DNA from: Maribellus maritimus
GTDB lineage: Bacteria > Bacteroidota > Bacteroidia > Bacteroidales > Prolixibacteraceae
Reading direction: 5' to 3'
Assembly (NCBI RefSeq): GCF_022267315.1
Contig: NZ_JAIKLE010000003.1
Span: 1-64,000 of the forward strand
Length of the DNA: 64,000 nt
The notes under the pieces were generated by a model that did no database searches, was not told the DNA's origin, and saw nothing but the letters and a program-made list of their open reading frames with translations. This document shows, piece after piece, positions 35,279 to 43,647 of the stretch; within the stretch, counting starts at the first letter, position 1; the number at the start of each line of letters is the position of its first letter. The translations under genes and the position numbers were made by a program.

Positions 35279-36477
35279 TGAGTATGCTGTTTATAAAAAT
35301 CAACCAAAGAGGCCGATGCAGCTAAATTATCAAATTTTTTATGAATATACTCAATTGCATTTTTACCAACAATATGAAAAAATTCTTTGTCCTCAACCAA
35401 TTGGGAAACAGATTCGATAAACTCTTCTCGTTTTTCCGCAATTAATATATTTGTTCCGGAGGTTGTTGAAATTCCTTCGGTACCGATGGGAGTCGTAACA
35501 ATTGATTTACCCAAAGCCATTCCTTCAATAATTTTAATACGCATTCCACTTCCCGAAAATAAAGGAACAATCATTATGGCTTTTGAATTCATAAAATCAT
35601 ACGCATCTTCCACTTCTCCCAGAAAAACAATATTTGGCCCAACTATTTTTTGCACAAGCCATTGTGGTGCATTTCTTCCTGCGACATAAAATTTCAGGTC
35701 GGGGAAACGGTCGTGAATTTCTTCCCAGCAGTTCTCAATAAACCAGATTATTCCTTCCTGGTTTGGTGCCCATTCCAGCGAACCAATGTGAAACAACGAA
35801 GGATATTCAAGTGATTTTGCGTTGGGAATCAATACCGAAGAGTCAATTCCGGTTTGAGAAACATATTTAGGTTTCTTATTTCCAAGTTCATCTAAAATTA
35901 TTCCGTCTCTTTCGGTTATCGGCACAAGCAGATCGTATTTATTCTGAACATTCTTTTCAAACCGTTTAATCCTTTTTGACAGATTTCTTAAATACAATTT
36001 TTTCCAGCCCTTTGCGAGTTCTGATGTCCTTTCCCAAATTTCGTGTTCAATATTATGTGCGCGATAAACAATTTTTGCATTTGAATATTTGCGGATTACA
36101 GGGATATACGGACAAACATACAAACCCTCCAACTGAATAACATCAAACTTCTTTCCCTTTAATATTCCGATCAGTTCATTTTCAAATGATTTATCAACAA
36201 AACGAACCGCATTGTATGGTTCTGAAGAAAACAGCAAGTTTTGTATTGCCTCCCGTTTCGAAATCCGGGCGTCAACTTTTACAAACTTAAAATCTGCCAA
36301 ATCACGCACTGATTCGGGTATCTCTTCAACAGATGTTTTGTGTTTCAATGTATTCATTGCCAGAACAGTTACTTTGTGTCCCAGCAAAGAAAATCCACGG
36401 GTAAGATTCATGCAGGCAATTGCACCTCCATCAATTGTTGGGTAAGGCACTTTATTTGCTACCTGCAAAATATTCAT
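35275..36477 (-). CDS. Family 4 (GT-B) glycosyltransferase
   Basis: A 400-residue GT-B enzyme. The N-terminus (MNILQVANKVPYPTIDGGAIACMNLTRGFSLLGHKVTVL) is a typical acceptor-binding domain, and the donor domain has LFHIGSLEWAPNQEGIIWF, KAIMIVPLFSGSGMRIKIIEGMALGKSIVTTPIGTEGI, the E-x7-E-like motif. Soluble or peripheral. It overlaps the LptF-type permease by 4 bp upstream and the GT2 gene by 4 bp downstream. Probably makes a surface polysaccharide or lipid-linked glycan. Confidence 0.9.
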   Translation of the reverse strand: MNILQVANKVPYPTIDGGAIACMNLTRGFSLLGHKVTVLAMNTLKHKTSVEEIPESVRDLADFKFVKVDARISKREAIQNLLFSSEPYNAVRFVDKSFENELIGILKGKKFDVIQLEGLYVCPYIPVIRKYSNAKIVYRAHNIEHEIWERTSELAKGWKKLYLRNLSKRIKRFEKNVQNKYDLLVPITERDGIILDELGNKKPKYVSQTGIDSSVLIPNAKSLEYPSLFHIGSLEWAPNQEGIIWFIENCWEEIHDRFPDLKFYVAGRNAPQWLVQKIVGPNIVFLGEVEDAYDFMNSKAIMIVPLFSGSGMRIKIIEGMALGKSIVTTPIGTEGISTTSGTNILIAEKREEFIESVSQLVEDKEFFHIVGKNAIEYIHKKFDNLAASASLVDFYKQHTQ

Positions 36478-37955
36478 TTCTTTTTTTTCCTCCTTCTGAA
36501 AATTTTACTTAGCCCCATTTTTTCAAAAAACTTCATATAAGTTTCGGAACTCATAATTGCAGAATCGGTTGCAGCTTTATAACTCAGCCAGATGCCGACC
36601 GGTAAAAATATAAAGGATGAAAACCACATCCCGTTAAACATTGACCATACGTCTTCCCTGGCCGATTTTTCTCCCGTCATAGAAACAATATAATAAGCAA
36701 TAAAAAGCAAAATTGAAACAACAACAGGCATTCCCAGGCCTCCTTTACGAATAATTGCCCCCAATGGCGCGCCTATAAAAAAGAAAATAAGTACAGCTAC
36801 TGACAGTGTAAATTTACGGTGACGCTCCATCTCATACTTATTGATCATTTTTTTTCGGTTATACAACTGATCCTGAAACAAGTTTATATTTTGCATGTTG
36901 GTACGAGTATTCCCAAGAGCGGAACTGGCAATCTCTGCCTGTACCCACTTTTCGAGCCCGCCAAAATATTCATCAAAATGGATAACTGTATCCTGCCCTG
37001 CAATTTCCACATCCCGTTTTAGAGAATCATCCGTAGCTGTTAAATTATACATTCTTTTGGTAATCGGAGAGTTGAGATTAATCTGCAACATAAAATTCCG
37101 CAACCGGTTGTAATATTCAATATTCAGCGAGTCTTCCATTACAACCAACTGCTCGGTGTTTAACATTCGGTATGTATTTTTAAAAATACTTTCGTCACGT
37201 CGGTTAAAATCAAAATTTCTAACTTTTACACGAATTGTTTGCTCTTCAAATATTCCTCTTCTGAAAGGATAAGTCCGCTCATCGCGCCTTGCATTATCTT
37301 TAGTCTCTGCATAATTAACACCATGAAACAAATTGAGAACCATATATTTTTTATCCTCTGTGATTCTCAAATATCCTGAATCGGCTACTGTTACACTTTG
37401 GTTTGGTTTACTTTGAGTATGGTCGTATATCAATAAATCGTATAACATATTTGTTTTTCGATCTTTAGATCCCACTTTTATACTGTAACCATCCATTTCG
37501 TTTGTAAACACCCCTTCCTGTAAAACCAACTCCGGCCTTTGTTCTTTTACACTGTACAGTAAAGTAGTAAACCGAAGATTTGTATGAGGCAAAACATAAT
37601 TTGAAAAGTAAAAAGCAGTAAACGTTACAAAAACTGCAATTACAATCAGTGGGCGCATTATACGAAACAACGAAATTCCTGACGATTTTATGGCTACAAG
37701 TTCATAGTTTTCACCCAGTGCTCCCAAAGTCATTATCGACGCGAGCAGCATAGCCAGCGGAAAAGCATAGGGCAAAAGCGCAAACGACGCATAAAACATC
37801 ATCTCGCCTAACACATCAAACTCAAGACCTTTTCCAACCAGATCGTCAACGTACTTCCACAAGAACTGCATCAACAGTACAAACAATACGATAAAAAAGG
37901 TCATAAAAAATGGCCCTAAAAAAGATTTGATAATATACCAGTGCAACCGTTTCAT
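36474..37955 (-). CDS. LptF/LptG-family lipopolysaccharide export permease
   Basis: A 493-residue permease of the YjgP/YjgQ family that pulls LPS from the inner membrane with LptB. N-terminal helices (MKRLHWYIIKSFLGPFFMTFFIVLFVLLMQFLWKYVDDL), the ALLPYAFPLAMLLASIMTLGALGENYELVAIKSSGI segment, a large periplasmic beta-jellyroll (about 130-380) and three C-terminal helices (HRKFTLSVAVLIFFFIGAPLGAIIRKGGLGMP). The jellyroll is longer than in proteobacteria, as is common in Bacteroidota. First gene of the operon with two glycosyltransferases; which of LptF or LptG it is cannot be told. Confidence 0.92.
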   Translation of the reverse strand: MKRLHWYIIKSFLGPFFMTFFIVLFVLLMQFLWKYVDDLVGKGLEFDVLGEMMFYASFALLPYAFPLAMLLASIMTLGALGENYELVAIKSSGISLFRIMRPLIVIAVFVTFTAFYFSNYVLPHTNLRFTTLLYSVKEQRPELVLQEGVFTNEMDGYSIKVGSKDRKTNMLYDLLIYDHTQSKPNQSVTVADSGYLRITEDKKYMVLNLFHGVNYAETKDNARRDERTYPFRRGIFEEQTIRVKVRNFDFNRRDESIFKNTYRMLNTEQLVVMEDSLNIEYYNRLRNFMLQINLNSPITKRMYNLTATDDSLKRDVEIAGQDTVIHFDEYFGGLEKWVQAEIASSALGNTRTNMQNINLFQDQLYNRKKMINKYEMERHRKFTLSVAVLIFFFIGAPLGAIIRKGGLGMPVVVSILLFIAYYIVSMTGEKSAREDVWSMFNGMWFSSFIFLPVGIWLSYKAATDSAIMSSETYMKFFEKMGLSKIFRRRKKKK

Positions 37956-37980
37956 TTAAAATTTTTTACGGAAACGAGTA

Positions 37981-37988
37981 CAAAACTA
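37981..37988 (-). promoter_or_regulatory. -7 promoter element of the lptF-glycosyltransferase operon
   Basis: On the minus strand TAGTTTTG fits TAnnTTTG. Predicted start near 37974, about 20 nt before the ATG. Confidence 0.4.
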
Positions 37989-38078
37989 AGTTATTTTGAG
38001 AATTTGGAAAGTAAAAATAAGTTAAGAAGATCTGAATTTTTATAAAACGTCTGATTTATCGTCGTTCTTAACTTTTAT

Positions 38079-38456
38079 TCAAGAACCAAGAATGTGTTTC
38101 AAATCGGCAACCTGCGTATTCCATAATTCCCTGGTTTCATCCTGCTCATCTTCCTCTGTAAAGTCATTAACAATTAACGATACATCTCCTGTCAGTTCAT
38201 CTTGTGTTATCCTAAATTCGAAATAAGTATCTTCCTCATCAACCCAGGTGTAACGCACCAAACGGTTTTCTTTGTGCAATGTCATTTCAGCCGTTTGTTC
38301 AGCTCCTTCCCAGATAAACGTAAATTTCTTTCCTCTGACCCGAACATCTTCGGCAAACCATTCCGACAAGCCGGAAGCGGTGCTTAACCTGTTATATAAC
38401 ACCTTGGGCGAGCAATTAATTACGTACTCAAGTTGAATTTTGATTTTATCTGTCAT
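38079..38456 (-). CDS. START-like (SRPBCC) domain protein
   Basis: A 125-residue protein from the ATG at 38456 (MTDKIKIQLEYVINCSPKVLYNRLSTASGLSEWFAEDV). A longer ORF start at 38513 adds 19 hydrophobic residues not expected in the family. It is a single helix-grip fold of the AHSA1/START-like type conserved in Bacteroidota, with GLSEWFA and FEFRITQDELTGDVSLIVNDF. Ligand unknown; cytoplasmic. Monocistronic. Confidence 0.85.
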   Translation of the reverse strand: MTDKIKIQLEYVINCSPKVLYNRLSTASGLSEWFAEDVRVRGKKFTFIWEGAEQTAEMTLHKENRLVRYTWVDEEDTYFEFRITQDELTGDVSLIVNDFTEEDEQDETRELWNTQVADLKHILGS

Positions 38457-38573
38457 GTTCCTGATTTTCGGCAATATAATTATTCTGAATGGAAGAAACA
38501 ATATAATCAACATTTCGAAAACAACTTTACGTCAATTTTCTCAAAAAAAATAAACGTAGAAAAAAATAAATAC

Positions 38574-38581
38574 TATATTTG
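38574..38581 (+). promoter_or_regulatory. -7 promoter element of the tRNA gene
   Basis: TATATTTG fits TAnnTTTG. Predicted start near 38588, about 16 nt upstream of the mature tRNA 5' end. Confidence 0.5.
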
Positions 38582-38603
38582 CACCTCGAAAATTTAAGGT
38601 CAT

Positions 38604-38677
38604 GGCGAGGTAGCTCAGCTGGTTAGAGCGCATGATTCATAATCATGAGGTCGGCGGTTCAAGCCCGCCTCTCGCTA
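38604..38677 (+). tRNA. tRNA with CAU anticodon, probably elongator tRNA-Met
   Basis: A 74-nt cloverleaf. The acceptor stem GGCGAGG pairs with TCTCGCT (two G-U), the D-arm GCTC...GAGC contains AGCTGGTTA, the anticodon arm is CATGA-TTCATAA-TCATG with anticodon CAU, and the T-arm is GGCGG-TTCAAGC-CCGCC. CCA is not encoded. First pair G-U rather than the mismatch of initiator tRNA argues against fMet. A lysidine-modified tRNA-Ile2(CAU) cannot be fully excluded without comparison. Confidence 0.92.
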
Positions 38678-38688
38678 CAAATAAAAAT

Positions 38689-38719
38689 AAACACTTACAT
38701 TTTTTATGTAGGTGTTTTT
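38689..38719 (+). terminator. Terminator after the tRNA
   Basis: AAACACTTACAT and ATGTAGGTGTTT form a 12-bp stem (one G-U) around a TTTTT loop, followed by T residues. Confidence 0.75.
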
Positions 38720-38928
38720 AATTTCTTTCTCATTCGCCCAAAACACTCCGAAAACTGCAAAAACCAATAATCAAGCGGCGTAACAGTATCTTTGAATATA
38801 GTCAACTACATTTTATTCAATATCTCCAAACTTGATGTTCTACAACAATTTGCCTTCAAATCTGATTAAAATCCTACTATTTCGGGATTGATTTTTATAA
38901 ATTTATAAGAAATCAAAAATCACTAACC

Positions 38929-41211
38929 ATGTCCAAAATTAGACGAATAGACGCCCTGGATTATCATGAAAAAGAACGCCCGGGAAAAATTGAAGTTGTT
39001 CCTACAAAACCACACAACACACAGTACGATCTGTCGCTGGCCTATACCCCGGGAGTCGCCCAGCCTTGTCTCGAAATTCACAAAAACCGTGATGATGTAT
39101 ACCGCTACACTTCAAAAGGAAATCTTGTTGCTGTGATTTCAAACGGAACGGCTGTTCTCGGCCTTGGCGATATTGGTCCTGAAGCAGGGAAACCGGTAAT
39201 GGAGGGGAAAGGACTGCTGTTTAAAATTTTTGCCGATGTTGATGTTTTTGATATTGAAGTAAATGAAAAAGACCCAAAAAAACTGATTGAAGTTGTAAAA
39301 GCCATTGCTCCAACTTTTGGAGGAATAAACCTTGAAGATATAAAAGCTCCAGAATGTTTTGAGATCGAAGAAACCTTAAAACGCGAACTGGACATCCCGG
39401 TTTTTCATGACGACCAGCACGGTACTGCCATAATTTCGGCGGCGGGATTAATAAACGCCCTCGAATTAAACAGTAAAGCCATTGAAAATATAAAAGTGGT
39501 TGTAAACGGTGCCGGTGCAGCTGCTGTCTCCTGTATCCGATTGTATTTTAGCCTTGGAGTAAAACCCGAAAACGTAGTGATGGTTGACAGTAAAGGAGTT
39601 TTGAACCAATCGCGAACCGATTTAAATCCGATAAAACAGCAATTTGTTACAGAACAAAAAATTAACACGCTGGAAGAAGCTTTGGTTGACGCCGATGTTT
39701 TCCTCGGACTTTCGGTAGGAAATGTTGTTACAAAAAAGATGATTCGCTCGATGGCCAAAGATCCCATCGTTTTTGCCATGGCAAATCCGAATCCGGAAAT
39801 CACTTATGAAGATGCAACGTTAGCGCGCGAAGATATTATCATGGCTACCGGAAGAAGTGATTATCCCAACCAGATTAACAATGTGCTTGGATTTCCTTTT
39901 ATTTTCAGGGGGGCACTTGATGTTCGTGCTACTCACATCAACGAGGAAATGAAAATTGCTGCTGCCAAAGCATTGGCAAATTTGGCAAAAGAGTATGTGC
40001 CCGAATTGGTAGCCAAAGCGTACAACAAACAAAACATCGTTTTTGGAAGAGACTATATCATTCCCAAACCTCTTGACCCGCGCTTAATACATAACGTGTC
40101 AATAGCTGTTGCAAAAGCCGCAATGAAAACCGGTGTAGCCCAAAATCCCATAAAAAACTGGACAGCCTACAAACAGAAATTATCAAGCCGGATGGGAATT
40201 GACAATAAACTTATCATGGCCATCCGAAACAAAGCAAAACAGGAACCTAAACGTGTTGTGTTTGCTGAAGCCAACAATTTTAAAGTATTAAAAGCAGTTC
40301 AATTTGTCATTCGGGAAGGAATTGCCAGGCCTGTTCTTTTGGGAAATGAAGAAAAAATTAAGGCTTTAATTGAAGAAAATCAGTTGCAAATTGAAAATGT
40401 AACAGTTATCGATTTATTTAAATCGGTTTCAGACGACCAAAGACACAGGTATGCAAAAATTCTTTATGAAAAGCGCAGAAGAAAAGGAATGACCTACGAC
40501 GAAGCTGTTGAAAAAATGTATAACCGCGATTATTTTGGTGCCATGATGGTGGAAACAGGCGAAGCTGATGCTTTTATTTCCGGCTTTTCCAGAAAGTACT
40601 CCGACACCATTCGTCCGGCGCTCCAGGTAATTGGAGTAAAAGAACAGTTTAATCATATTGCAGGAATGTATATTCTGATAACCAAAAAAGGCCCCATTTT
40701 TCTGGCCGACACAACCGTAAATATGGATCCGGCTCCCCAAACCTTAGTTGATACCACTATTTTAACGGCTGCAGAAGTTCAGAAATTTAACATCATTCCC
40801 AAAATAGCATTACTCTCCTATTCCAATTTTGGAGCATTCAAAGGGAATGGGAGTCCGGTTAGAGTAAAAGAAGCCGTAAAAATATTACACGAAAAATACC
40901 CGGACTTGATTGTAGACGGAGAAATGCAGGCAAATTATGCCTTAAACGGAAAATTACGTTACAAAAGATATCCGTTTAGCAAATTGGGTGACAGCGATGC
41001 AAACACATTGATCTTCCCCAACCTGAGTTCCGGTAATATTTGTTATAAAATTTTACAAACTATGGGGGCAGCCGAAGCCATTGGTCCCGTGCTGATGGGG
41101 ATGAAAAAACCGATTCATATTTTGCAGCGCGACAGTTCTGTACGTGAAATAATTAACATGGTTGCCATTGCCGTTGTTGACGCACAGGCCGTTCCCGGAA
41201 CAGGAGAATAA
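38929..41211 (+). CDS. maeB: NADP-dependent malic enzyme with C-terminal phosphotransacetylase-like domain
   Basis: A 760-residue MaeB-type enzyme that decarboxylates malate to pyruvate with NADPH formation. Malic domain: YDLSLAYTPGVAQPCLEI, GNLVAVISNGTAVLGLGDIGPEAGKPVMEGK, INLEDIKAPECFEIE, and VFHDDQHGTAI with metal ligands. NAD(P) domain: VVVNGAGAAAVSCIRLY and ANPNPEI. From about residue 430 a phosphate acetyltransferase-like domain (RVVFAEANNFKVLKAVQF, DAFISGFSRKYSDTIRPALQVIG), which in MaeB proteins is regulatory rather than catalytic, binding acetyl-CoA. Normal hybrid length. Monocistronic with a strong terminator. Confidence 0.95.
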   Translation: MSKIRRIDALDYHEKERPGKIEVVPTKPHNTQYDLSLAYTPGVAQPCLEIHKNRDDVYRYTSKGNLVAVISNGTAVLGLGDIGPEAGKPVMEGKGLLFKIFADVDVFDIEVNEKDPKKLIEVVKAIAPTFGGINLEDIKAPECFEIEETLKRELDIPVFHDDQHGTAIISAAGLINALELNSKAIENIKVVVNGAGAAAVSCIRLYFSLGVKPENVVMVDSKGVLNQSRTDLNPIKQQFVTEQKINTLEEALVDADVFLGLSVGNVVTKKMIRSMAKDPIVFAMANPNPEITYEDATLAREDIIMATGRSDYPNQINNVLGFPFIFRGALDVRATHINEEMKIAAAKALANLAKEYVPELVAKAYNKQNIVFGRDYIIPKPLDPRLIHNVSIAVAKAAMKTGVAQNPIKNWTAYKQKLSSRMGIDNKLIMAIRNKAKQEPKRVVFAEANNFKVLKAVQFVIREGIARPVLLGNEEKIKALIEENQLQIENVTVIDLFKSVSDDQRHRYAKILYEKRRRKGMTYDEAVEKMYNRDYFGAMMVETGEADAFISGFSRKYSDTIRPALQVIGVKEQFNHIAGMYILITKKGPIFLADTTVNMDPAPQTLVDTTILTAAEVQKFNIIPKIALLSYSNFGAFKGNGSPVRVKEAVKILHEKYPDLIVDGEMQANYALNGKLRYKRYPFSKLGDSDANTLIFPNLSSGNICYKILQTMGAAEAIGPVLMGMKKPIHILQRDSSVREIINMVAIAVVDAQAVPGTGE

Positions 41212-41216
41212 AAGAA

Positions 41217-41257
41217 TAAAAAAAGTCCCTAAGTTCTTTTCCTTAGGGACATTTTTT
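41217..41257. terminator. Bidirectional terminator between maeB and the MocA-type gene
   Basis: GTCCCTAAG (41225-41233) and CTTAGGGAC (41242-41250) form a perfect 9-bp stem with A-tract upstream and T6 downstream, between convergent genes. Confidence 0.85.
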
Positions 41258-41259
41258 CG

Positions 41260-42741
41260 TTATAGGCTCCAGCCATTTTGGTAGGTATGTTTAACCCATT
41301 CTTCGCACATTTCCTGTGCATTCCATTCAACGTTTTCTTTTGATTCACGTTCAACTTTCCGGGTAACAACATCTTCCGCAAAAGGCAAAAGTTTGGTTGT
41401 TCTTAGTTTCTCATCGGGTGAAATATTGGTAACCTTCATATTCTCACTGTCCCAAAGCAATGTTTTTTGCAACGACTGCATACGAACAGCAAGATTACCC
41501 ATTACAACCATTTCGTTGAATGGTCCTGCATATTCAAAACTGGAAGCTGGGGTCCCACCGTTTTTGCAGCAATTTACAAAATGCATTTCATGACGGCCTC
41601 CTCCATTCGGATCATCAGGTATTCTTTCCAGTTTTACTTTTGGCTTTGGAGTAAACTCTTCTCCGTTTTTATATACTTTCCATTTGGCGCCGTAACTTTC
41701 TGCAATCAATGTCGCTTCTGAACCAACAAACATAAAACCTCCTCCCGGGTTCATCGGAGCATCCAGCGGCAAATCAAACGGACGAGCAGGCATAAAACCT
41801 CCGTCGTACCATGTTAATTCCAATTCAGGTAACGCGCAGTAAGGTAAATTCTTCCTTGCCGGGAAGAGATAAGAAACCTTTGCGGCAACCGGCGCACTTT
41901 CAGTATTTACCAACGATGAGCTGGCCTGAAATGCAACAGGAGCACCCAATTGAAGCGCAAAATTGGGGACATCAAGCAAATGACATCCCATGTCGCCCAA
42001 AGCGCCTGTTCCGTAATCCCACCATCCTCTCCAAATCCATGGATGATATTCCGGATTATAAGGCCGCATTTTTGCCGGGCCAATAAATAAATCCCAGGCG
42101 AGTGTTTTGGGCACTTTCACCTCTTTTAAAGGTTTGGCCATTCCCTGACGCCAAATTGGGCGGTTGGTCCATACATGTGCTTCTTTAATAACCCCCAAAC
42201 AGCCTCCCTGAACAACTTCGGCTACTTCGTAAACCTCATCATTCGAATGACCTTCATTTCCCATTTGGGTAACAACCCCGGTCTTTTCTGCCAGTTTGGT
42301 CAAATACCTCGACTCCCAAACCGAATGGGTTAATGGTTTTTGCAAATAAGTATGTTTTCCCAATTCCATTGCAGCGGCAGCAGACAAAGCATGCGTGTGA
42401 TCCGGAGTAGCGATCACAACGGCCTCAATATCTTTTTGTTTTTCCAGCATTTCGCGGAAATCTTTGTATTTCTTCGCGCCCGGATAGGTATCAAAAACCG
42501 GTTGCGCATAATCCCAGTCAACATCGCAAAGAGCGACAATATTTTGTCCCGGCATATTCCGAAGGTTTACTTTTCCTTTTCCTCCAATACCAATTCCTGC
42601 AATGTTTAATTTATCGCTGGGTGCAACATGCCCAAGCCCCGCAACCGTATGACGCGGAACAATTGAAAATCCTGCTGCTACAGCTGCAGTTGTGCCAATA
42701 AAATTTCTTCTGGATACATTTACTTTCTTTTGAGATTTCAT
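41260..42741 (-). CDS. Tat-exported Gfo/Idh/MocA family oxidoreductase
   Basis: A 493-residue NAD(P)-binding oxidoreductase with a Tat signal (SRRNFIGTTAAVAAG, RR at 11-12). The Rossmann region begins KLNIAGIGIGGKGKVNLRN and has IVALCDVDW; VVIATPDHTHALSAAAAMELGKHTYLQKPLTH carries the conserved EKP-like (here QKP) motif. The C-terminal domain has GALGDMGCHLLDVPNFAL with the catalytic-type Asp/His. Periplasmic relatives in Bacteroidota oxidise glycosides at C3, upstream of DUF1080 hydrolases such as the one at 4.8 kb. Function by homology only. In QKP a Gln replaces the usual Glu, which is common in this secreted subgroup as far as I recall. Confidence 0.88.
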   Translation of the reverse strand: MKSQKKVNVSRRNFIGTTAAVAAGFSIVPRHTVAGLGHVAPSDKLNIAGIGIGGKGKVNLRNMPGQNIVALCDVDWDYAQPVFDTYPGAKKYKDFREMLEKQKDIEAVVIATPDHTHALSAAAAMELGKHTYLQKPLTHSVWESRYLTKLAEKTGVVTQMGNEGHSNDEVYEVAEVVQGGCLGVIKEAHVWTNRPIWRQGMAKPLKEVKVPKTLAWDLFIGPAKMRPYNPEYHPWIWRGWWDYGTGALGDMGCHLLDVPNFALQLGAPVAFQASSSLVNTESAPVAAKVSYLFPARKNLPYCALPELELTWYDGGFMPARPFDLPLDAPMNPGGGFMFVGSEATLIAESYGAKWKVYKNGEEFTPKPKVKLERIPDDPNGGGRHEMHFVNCCKNGGTPASSFEYAGPFNEMVVMGNLAVRMQSLQKTLLWDSENMKVTNISPDEKLRTTKLLPFAEDVVTRKVERESKENVEWNAQEMCEEWVKHTYQNGWSL

Positions 42742-42911
42742 TTTTGATTTAGTTTTAATTGGTCAGAAATATCTAAAATAAGGAAAGAAAGGTAATTCAA
42801 AAAGTTTGAAAATAAAAGAAACCGCTTAAAACTTTCTTTTATGAAATGAGAAAGTAAGGATTCAAAGAAAGAAAAATCAGTAAATACTACTTTTTTATTA
42901 CATTTTCATTT

Positions 42912-42919
42912 TACTTTTG
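42912..42919 (+). promoter_or_regulatory. -7 promoter element of recR
   Basis: TACTTTTG fits TAnnTTTG; predicted start near 42926, about 11 nt before the ATG. Confidence 0.35.
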
Positions 42920-42936
42920 AACTGAAAAATGCAGGA

Positions 42937-43563
42937 ATGAATATTGAAAAATACCCATCAAAACTACTGGAGAATGCTGTAAACGAATTTTCCAAACTTC
43001 CCGGAATTGGAAGAAAAAGCGCACTTCGCCTGGTGTTACACTTGCTCAGGCAGGAGGCTTCGGAGGTAAGCGCCTTTGGAAATAGTTTGATTCAATTAAG
43101 AAATGAAATAAAACATTGCAAGGTCTGCCATAATATATCGGATACCGAGACATGCCAGATTTGTGCAAACCCGTCGAGAAACAATTCGGTAATTTGCGTA
43201 GTTGAAAACATCCGTGATGTTATGTCGGTGGAAAACACACAGCAATACAATGGATTATACCATGTACTGGGAGGAATTATTTCACCAATGGACGGAATAG
43301 GCCCCTCTGATTTGGAGATTGAATCGTTAATTAAACGCGTTGGTTCAGGTGAAGTGATTGAAGTTATTCTTGCACTTTCTACTACAATGGAAGGAGACAC
43401 TACCAATTTTTATATCTACCGGAAACTAAAGGGAAAGGACGTTAAAGTAACCACATTGGCGCGCGGAGTTTCAATTGGCGATGATCTGGAGTATACCGAT
43501 GAAATCACCCTGGGGCGTTCGTTGGTAAACCGGGTGAATTATGAAAATTCGCTGGGAAAATAG
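42937..43563 (+). CDS. recR: Recombination mediator RecR
   Basis: A 208-residue RecR. The helix-hairpin-helix [20 protein letters not shown] (about 18-37) binds DNA, the zinc cysteines are C61, C64, C73 and C76, and the Toprim domain has [17 protein letters not shown] and [19 protein letters not shown]. With RecF/RecO it loads RecA on gapped DNA. 84 bp before the GT2-fusion gene on the same strand. Confidence 0.96.
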   Translation: MNIEKYPSKLLENAVNEFSKLPGIGRKSALRLVLHLLRQEASEVSAFGNSLIQLRNEIKHCKVCHNISDTETCQICANPSRNNSVICVVENIRDVMSVENTQQYNGLYHVLGGIISPMDGIGPSDLEIESLIKRVGSGEVIEVILALSTTMEGDTTNFYIYRKLKGKDVKVTTLARGVSIGDDLEYTDEITLGRSLVNRVNYENSLGK

Positions 43564-43647
43564 AAGCTCTCCAATATCAGAAATCCAAAACTTTTCCGTT
43601 ATCCAAAAGGAATCAATACATTTGAAAAAAATTGCGAAGCCAAACGA